From positions 62,001 to 126,000 of the forward strand of contig JAEHOE010000129.1 of assembly GCA_016858145.1 (NCBI GenBank): a stretch of DNA of 64,000 bases, in the 5' to 3' direction. Source of the DNA: Edaphochlamys debaryana (lineage: Eukaryota > Chlorophyta > Chlorophyceae > Chlamydomonadales). Both the position numbers and the translations under genes were made by a program. The notes beneath the pieces are model-generated. The model was not told the origin of the DNA. It saw nothing but the letters and a program-made list of their open reading frames with translations, and made no database searches. Of the stretch, positions 58,990-64,000 are shown in pieces; the stretch's first letter is position 1; each line of letters begins with the position of its first letter.

Positions 58990-61900
58990 GATTCTCTAAG
59001 GCAAATGTCGCGCCTCTTAGATGGCCGCTCTCGTCGCTCGCTCCCATCGAGAGTGCGACACCGACGCCTCTGCGTCTGCAGGCGGAGATAGTCGCTTGAA
59101 GCTCATGGAACGTAGCGTAGTGTCAGCTCCTATGTGGTGCACAGCGACGCGTTTTTGCTTGCGTGTCGGAGTGCCGCAGTCCTCGCAGCAGCCCCAGCTG
59201 TTGCCTTCGATCACAAATGCATGGATAAGACTATGAATCGCCGACAGTGCTTTGCACGTCGTCGGCACGCAAAGCCGAGCGTGCAATTGTACTTGTACTG
59301 CAGCACATTTTGGTCGGGCCGCTCAAGGGGCACTCTGGACGGAAGACCCGGTAACTCTGGGACTCTGGTAATCTGTACAATGCGAAGCGTAGTTTCACAA
59401 AGTTGGAGAGCAGGCGGCAGGCGCCGCGCCCACGCGGGCTGTTGGCTGCCCGGCGGTCGCGGACGTTGCACGTCGGTCCTCGCCGCGGTACTCGCGCGAC
59501 CCGGCATAAACTTCTGGCCCGCTCGCGTCTGCTCGGCACCGGCTAGGCGCAGTCTGCGAAAGGCTATTGTCAGCAGGCCCCGGGGAAACACCCGGGCTTG
59601 CTCAAGTGTCATGGTTGCCCATGTTCCATGTGAGGGTCGGTGTGAGCGCAATGGAGCGCAACAACTGTCGTTGGAAGCGGAGGGAGGGCTTGGAGCTGCA
59701 GTACAGGGGTGCAGTCGACGAAGCCGGCCTGCGCTACCTCCGGCGTACTAGGCGTACCCCCGTGGCCTGAGCAGGGCACTGCCCGGTACCCGCCGGCGGG
59801 AACCCGTACGAGCGAGAGGGGAGGATCATCTCGGGTGTAACCCCAAGCGAACCACTGCTTTCAGGACAGGTATGTTGTTAAGTTTAATGGCAGGCCAACG
59901 CAAATTGAGCAGGGCGTCATATACACGAGGGGGTACGCTTGGGAAGGCCCGGGTGGGAACGACTCAGCAGGTCACGTAGGCTGACCGAGGGCACATCGTC
60001 CCCACGGCCCGTGGAGGGCTGTGTACGGCAGGCATGCATGCCACGCAAGGCATGACAGATTGACGGGCTTAAAGCTTTTGTGGTGCAGAGGAACGGAAGG
60101 GCGAGAGCTGCATAGGCGCTCTATCTGGGAGACGCCAGGGGGCACACGTGTGGCGTCAAGCCTTCCGAAGTACCATTTCGTGCCGGAGCTGAAAGGATAC
60201 GGAGGTGTGGTGAGCCGAGTGTGGGACTGGGGCTGAGTGCGCGAGTGTTGCACCCCCGCTCAGTGCTCACACATGCCTTACGGCACCGGCCGGCGCTGCG
60301 GGGCTGGGCAACGGCAGGCATTGTGCTGCGGACACAGGTTTACCTCGAGGGGGCTTTGCACGGCAAAGAGTCGCACACGGCCAGATCAATATCACTTGGA
60401 GTTTGGGCTCTCAACCCACGTCCTGGGAGTTGCTTGCCAGGCTCTTGGGATGGGAGCTACGGGCCGAAATCATGGGATTACAGCAACTACCAGTGGACTC
60501 GGCAAGGCACTTGATCCCTGACCAACACAGTATCCGTCCGCACGTCAATCCTTCCCAACCGTAGTCAAGCGGGCATCATGCTGCCTACTGCGGCAGCCAA
60601 CGAATCGGGCTGAGACATGCATACGCTAAGCTTCATGTAGCCCGCAGGTCCTGGCGTCCCGGCGCGGGTGCGCTCGGTACGGACCCTTATTGTCAAAGAT
60701 ACCCCCACCAAGCTCCGGCACCAGGTCAAAAGAAATGTCCATCCGACCCAAGCTTGTGATGCTCAGCCGTCACCACAGTAAAGAGCAGCGGGATGGGAGG
60801 GCCCCCACCCCCCAATTCAACTTCAAACCTTGTGCATATATAGATAGCCGACATTGGCATGTTACTAAATGCTTAATGGCCGCTTAGCTTTAGAAGCGGT
60901 CGATCAACTTGATGGGTGAGGGCAGGCGTAAAAGGGCCCGGCTCTCCCACAAATACGCACGCAAGACCGGAAGAATTTTTCAAATGTGGCCGACATGCGT
61001 TCTCCAGGTGATCCGTCGGCGGCGCCCCGCTGCCGCAGCAGTGATCCGCACGGGCACTCCGGCATGGGTCCAGCAGGGTCACCCCATGCGCAACCCTTGT
61101 GCGGTCTTGACCCTGGTTTCGTCGGACAACAGTCCGGTCTAGTACAAAATGCGTAGAGGCTGCAAGGGCAATAGAGATCCAGCCCGCGTGTGTTGCAAAC
61201 CGTGGCGCAAAAGGCCAGGGTTACACACGACGCCTATGACCCGGCTAAGTTTCGCCATGAGCATCAAATCTACAGGGCATGAAGACCCGCAGTGCCGCGG
61301 TGGAGGCAAAGACAGCCCTGCAACAACGCAACATGCGCGTGCATGTCAGGGTAATTCGGCCCCTGCTGAAAGGGGGGGGCCGAGTATGGCCGAAAGCCAA
61401 CGCACCGTGTCGCACAGCACAGCCCTCGTACAGCACAGGAGACTTTACTTCGTTCATGTCGCTTCCACAAAGATGCCCCGCAGTCGAGCATCTCACAGAA
61501 ATGAATGGCTTGAGTAGCAACTACTCAAGCCTGCAGGCGTGCGTTAGGAGACAAAAGATGCATTTGCAGCAGCACACGGCGCATGAACACACCGCTGCCA
61601 GGCTAAGGCTTTAGTAGGTACCGGTAACCAAATTTCAGCGCCAGTAGACAAGCCCCCTTGCCACAAACATGCCCCCATTTGCTCCTGCGTACAAGACTGC
61701 AGGAGGCTCTTGAAGCGGCTCTAAGCAGCACAAGCTTTCACAATAGCAGACAATCCCGGACAATCCCATTAGAACCGAGGTCATCTAAGATCCTCTGTAG
61801 GAAAGCAAGTTAATCTTTGGGCTCTGCATCCATCAGTAAGCGTCGTGTTCACTCGCAGTGCATAACCACACGAAGATGCATACCCCTGGCCTAAAAGAAG

Positions 61901-62306
61901 CGCAGAAAGCGTTCCTGCGTTCGCGCTAATGTGATGAAAGCATTGCTTGTTTCCCCCTTGTCGCCCGTATGTTATGGCTTATCTCCCTGCAATCAGATGA
62001 TCGGTGCAGGGGACCAGAACTTCCCTCAGGCTTCTTCCCACACCTTGGATCCGCCAGAGCTTGAACCCACTGCATTGGCCCCAGTTACCATGCTGGGGCC
62101 CGGCATGATAACTATCCAACCCGCCGGGCTGCACCCCTTTGCCAGAGCTCTCCGCCTAGTTTGCTGTCCGATGCACGAAGAACCCTAGGCTTGAATTCTG
62201 AGATTCCCACGCCTTCCAATCACACCAGGCACCCAGCAGCGCCCTAGTTGCCAGCACTCAGCCTTCAGCAGCTTCGCGTTTGCTGCCTACTTTGGCATGC
62301 GGCGGC
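58990..62306. other. Intergenic region between kinase C and the partial gene D
   Basis: 3.3 kb; promoter side of kinase C and 3' side of D, both on the minus strand. No supported gene. Open frames such as 59134-59751 (+) lack any family pattern. It contains a perfect 10-bp-arm palindrome (61508-61530) and a weak tRNA-like patch (62058-62100). A minus-strand TGTAA at 61225-61221 lies over 1 kb from the D stop. Confidence 0.45.
61508..61530. repeat. Perfect inverted repeat, 10-bp arms, 3-nt loop
   Basis: GCTTGAGTAG (61508-61517), loop CAA, CTACTCAAGC (61521-61530). It sits in gene-free sequence with no poly-T after it, so it is not an obvious terminator. Confidence 0.75.
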
Positions 62307-64000
62307 CTAGTGCGCTCCCAAGGCCCTGCGGACGACGCCCATCAGCTTGGCGAAAGCTCCACCAGTCTGCTTCTTCCCCTTGTGGTCCCCTGGCCTTGCC
62401 GCTGCTGTGAGGCTGCGCTGGTCCTCGGGTCCTGGAGCCGACTCCGGAGCACTCTGCGCCTCAGTGCCGGCGTCGACTGCACTCCAGCGCCGCTGCTTCA
62501 TGACAGCAACCACGCCCAAGCTCGCTGACGCGGACGCGGAATCTGGTCGAGTCAGCAGCGCCACATTCTGCTGGGAGCCGCCCCGGCCGCCGCCGCCCCC
62601 TCGCGGCGTCCCACCACTCGTCTGTTGCGAGCCGGGGTCGGTGCGCCCGTGCTCCTCCGCCCAGGCGTGTCGGCCCCCTTCCACCGAGATGGCCCGGGGG
62701 CTGGGCTCCGCCGCGGCCGCGAACCGCGTCCGGCTCCGAGACTTGGACAGGTTGAGGGACGTGGGCTGAAGGCTCTGGACGCCCAGGTTGCGGCTGCCGG
62801 ACCGGGGGGTCGCGGCCAGCTGCGACTTGGACCGCGCACATGGCGTCAGGGAGGCCCGCCGACCTACGTACTCTGGTGTGCCGGTTGGCTCGATCCAGTC
62901 CTCGTCTTCGGCGAAAGAGCCCTCAGCACCTTGGTGATTCTGCGCACACTGGGGAGGGATGGCACAGTGCGCGTCAGCTCTGGTCCTGTCAGTGCAGTTG
63001 ACAGGGATACTCAAGAGACACGAACCCTCGCCCCCAGCACCCAGTATGGAGACAGTGCCTCCTTTTTGCCCCCTGCCAGTTGTTCTGCGAGCTATCATTC
63101 CAGCCCCTGCGCACCTCGCCGCTTGTGTCCCCCTCGATCAGCGCGCCAAGCGGCGACGCCCCCGCGCTGGCCATCAGCGCGCTGCCCGCTCGCGGCTGTG
63201 TGGACGGGAGCGTTGGCATGGTGCGCATCATGAGCTCCGCCTCGTTGTCGCACGGCGGGCCCATGTTGAGCGCACCAAGGCTGCTGAGCGAGTGCTGCGG
63301 GCGAGCAAAGTCGAGCTGGTCGTGCGAGTGCGACGGGTCGCGCCTGGGCGCCCTCGGGCTGACGTGGCAGGCACCCGCGATGCGGCCGCTGACGTCAGTG
63401 GACTTGAGGATGCTGGAGGGCCGCCCCTGCCCTCGCTTGACCCCGGGGTGGTAGCCGCTCTCTGTGTGCCCGGCCGTTCGGAAATCCATGGAGCAACCCG
63501 TGCTGAGGAGGTCGATCACCGCCGGACCAGACGACCCGCCGATGGGGCCACTGGGGCCGTGTGCGTGGTCCGGGTGGGCGCCAACGCCACCCAGCCCAAT
63601 CGAGTCCAGAAACGCAGAGGCAACGCCAAGGAGTGAGGACTGGTCCCCGCCGTGGCCCTTGGAGTTCCCCGGGTGGCGGTTGCCGGGCGCCGGCGCTGGC
63701 AGGCCGGCAGCCCGCTGGTGCGAGGCTGAGTCGGACAGCAGGTTGAGGTGGCGGGCCGTGTTGCAGCGGGCCATAATGAATGAGCCGGGGCTGGCCGTGA
63801 AGCTCCCCGGGGTGTCGAGCTCGGAGTCGTGGAGGTGGAGGTTGTGGAGGTCGGAGGCCAGGCGGACGTGGCGACCGGGCAAGGGTGCCTCAGCAGGCTC
63901 CAGGTTCACGCCGTCGCTTGTTGCGAGGAGGTTGAACGTCGGCGCATGCAGCCCGCGATCACCCTGGCGGGTCGGCGCGTCCTCTGTCCCCTCGTTCACG
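62307..64000 (-). CDS. C-terminal part of a probable fourth CDKL-like kinase (D), truncated by the window end
   Basis: Two exons are visible on the minus strand: beyond 64000 down to 63115, and 62948-62307 (stop). The donor GAG|GTGCGC at 63114 and acceptor CAG before 62948 join in phase 0; a second acceptor 9 nt downstream (exon from 62939) would also keep frame. The visible ~509 residues are Ser/Gly/His-rich and contain no kinase motif, so the catalytic part, if any, lies outside. The link to the kinase cluster rests on position, orientation and two weak tail matches: ELMMRTMPTL against LLRTMPAS of kinase C, and a basic amphipathic end GGAFAKLMGVVRRALGAH like the ends of A, B and C. Identity as a kinase is therefore inference; that this is a coding tail is well supported. 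Confidence 0.55.

Noticed and set aside
59134..59751. 205-codon plus-strand frame upstream of kinase C
   Set aside because: No motif, no consistent codon bias, no splicing signals; in promoter-side sequence.

Overview
This window looks like nuclear DNA of a green alga of the Chlamydomonas/volvocine type. It is GC-rich, and genes are cut into many short exons with GT(G/A)AG donors and CAG/TAG acceptors. Proteins carry long Ala/Gly/Pro/Gln/Ser-rich stretches, and two genes have TGTAA (the usual green-algal poly(A) signal) downstream. The gene mix fits a photosynthetic, probably flagellated eukaryote: a plant-type PLATZ transcription factor beside animal-like MEMO1, the mitochondrial complex I factor NDUFAF7 and CDKL-type kinases. 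I cannot name the species.

Layout: 2-1486 (+), 3' part of an unrecognised Gln/Pro/Ser-rich protein. 5089-8184 (-), a 9-exon SnRK2/CAMK-like kinase with a degenerate glycine loop. 8998-12152 (+), a 6-exon protein of unknown function, divergent from the kinase. 12623-20501 (+), a giant PLATZ transcription factor (2044 aa, 7 exons). 22390-25824 (-), MEMO1 homologue (290 aa, 11 exons). 26294-26700, a non-autonomous hAT-type element with a perfect 8-bp target duplication. 27079-30712 (-), NDUFAF7/MidA methyltransferase (604 aa, 9 exons). 32880-64000 is a family cluster: three complete CDKL-like kinase paralogues, here A (+, 32880-38102), B (+, 40828-46456) and C (-, 53371-58989), plus the C-terminal part of a probable fourth, D (-, 62307 to beyond the window end).

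I joined the exons by hand. In every multi-exon model the splice phases agree and the summed coding length is divisible by three; for A, B and C the intron positions also agree with each other. The three kinases share an unusual start (an exon coding only Met-Glu or Met-Gln), an intact glycine loop and a basic amphipathic C-terminus behind very long divergent tails. C is a mosaic: exon 4 and exon 7 resemble A, whereas the intron before exon 6, the end of exon 6 and the start of the next intron match B almost base for base, which points to gene conversion. C has Asn instead of His in the HRD catalytic motif. B has split one conserved exon so that an 18-nt microexon is left.

The long gene-free stretches (1487-5088, 20502-22389, 30713-32879, 38103-40827, 46457-53370, 58990-62306) hold mainly non-coding sequence with repeats, hairpins, a second inverted-repeat element (51624-52153) and a few possible broken coding fragments. 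I found no convincing tRNA, rRNA or CRISPR array.
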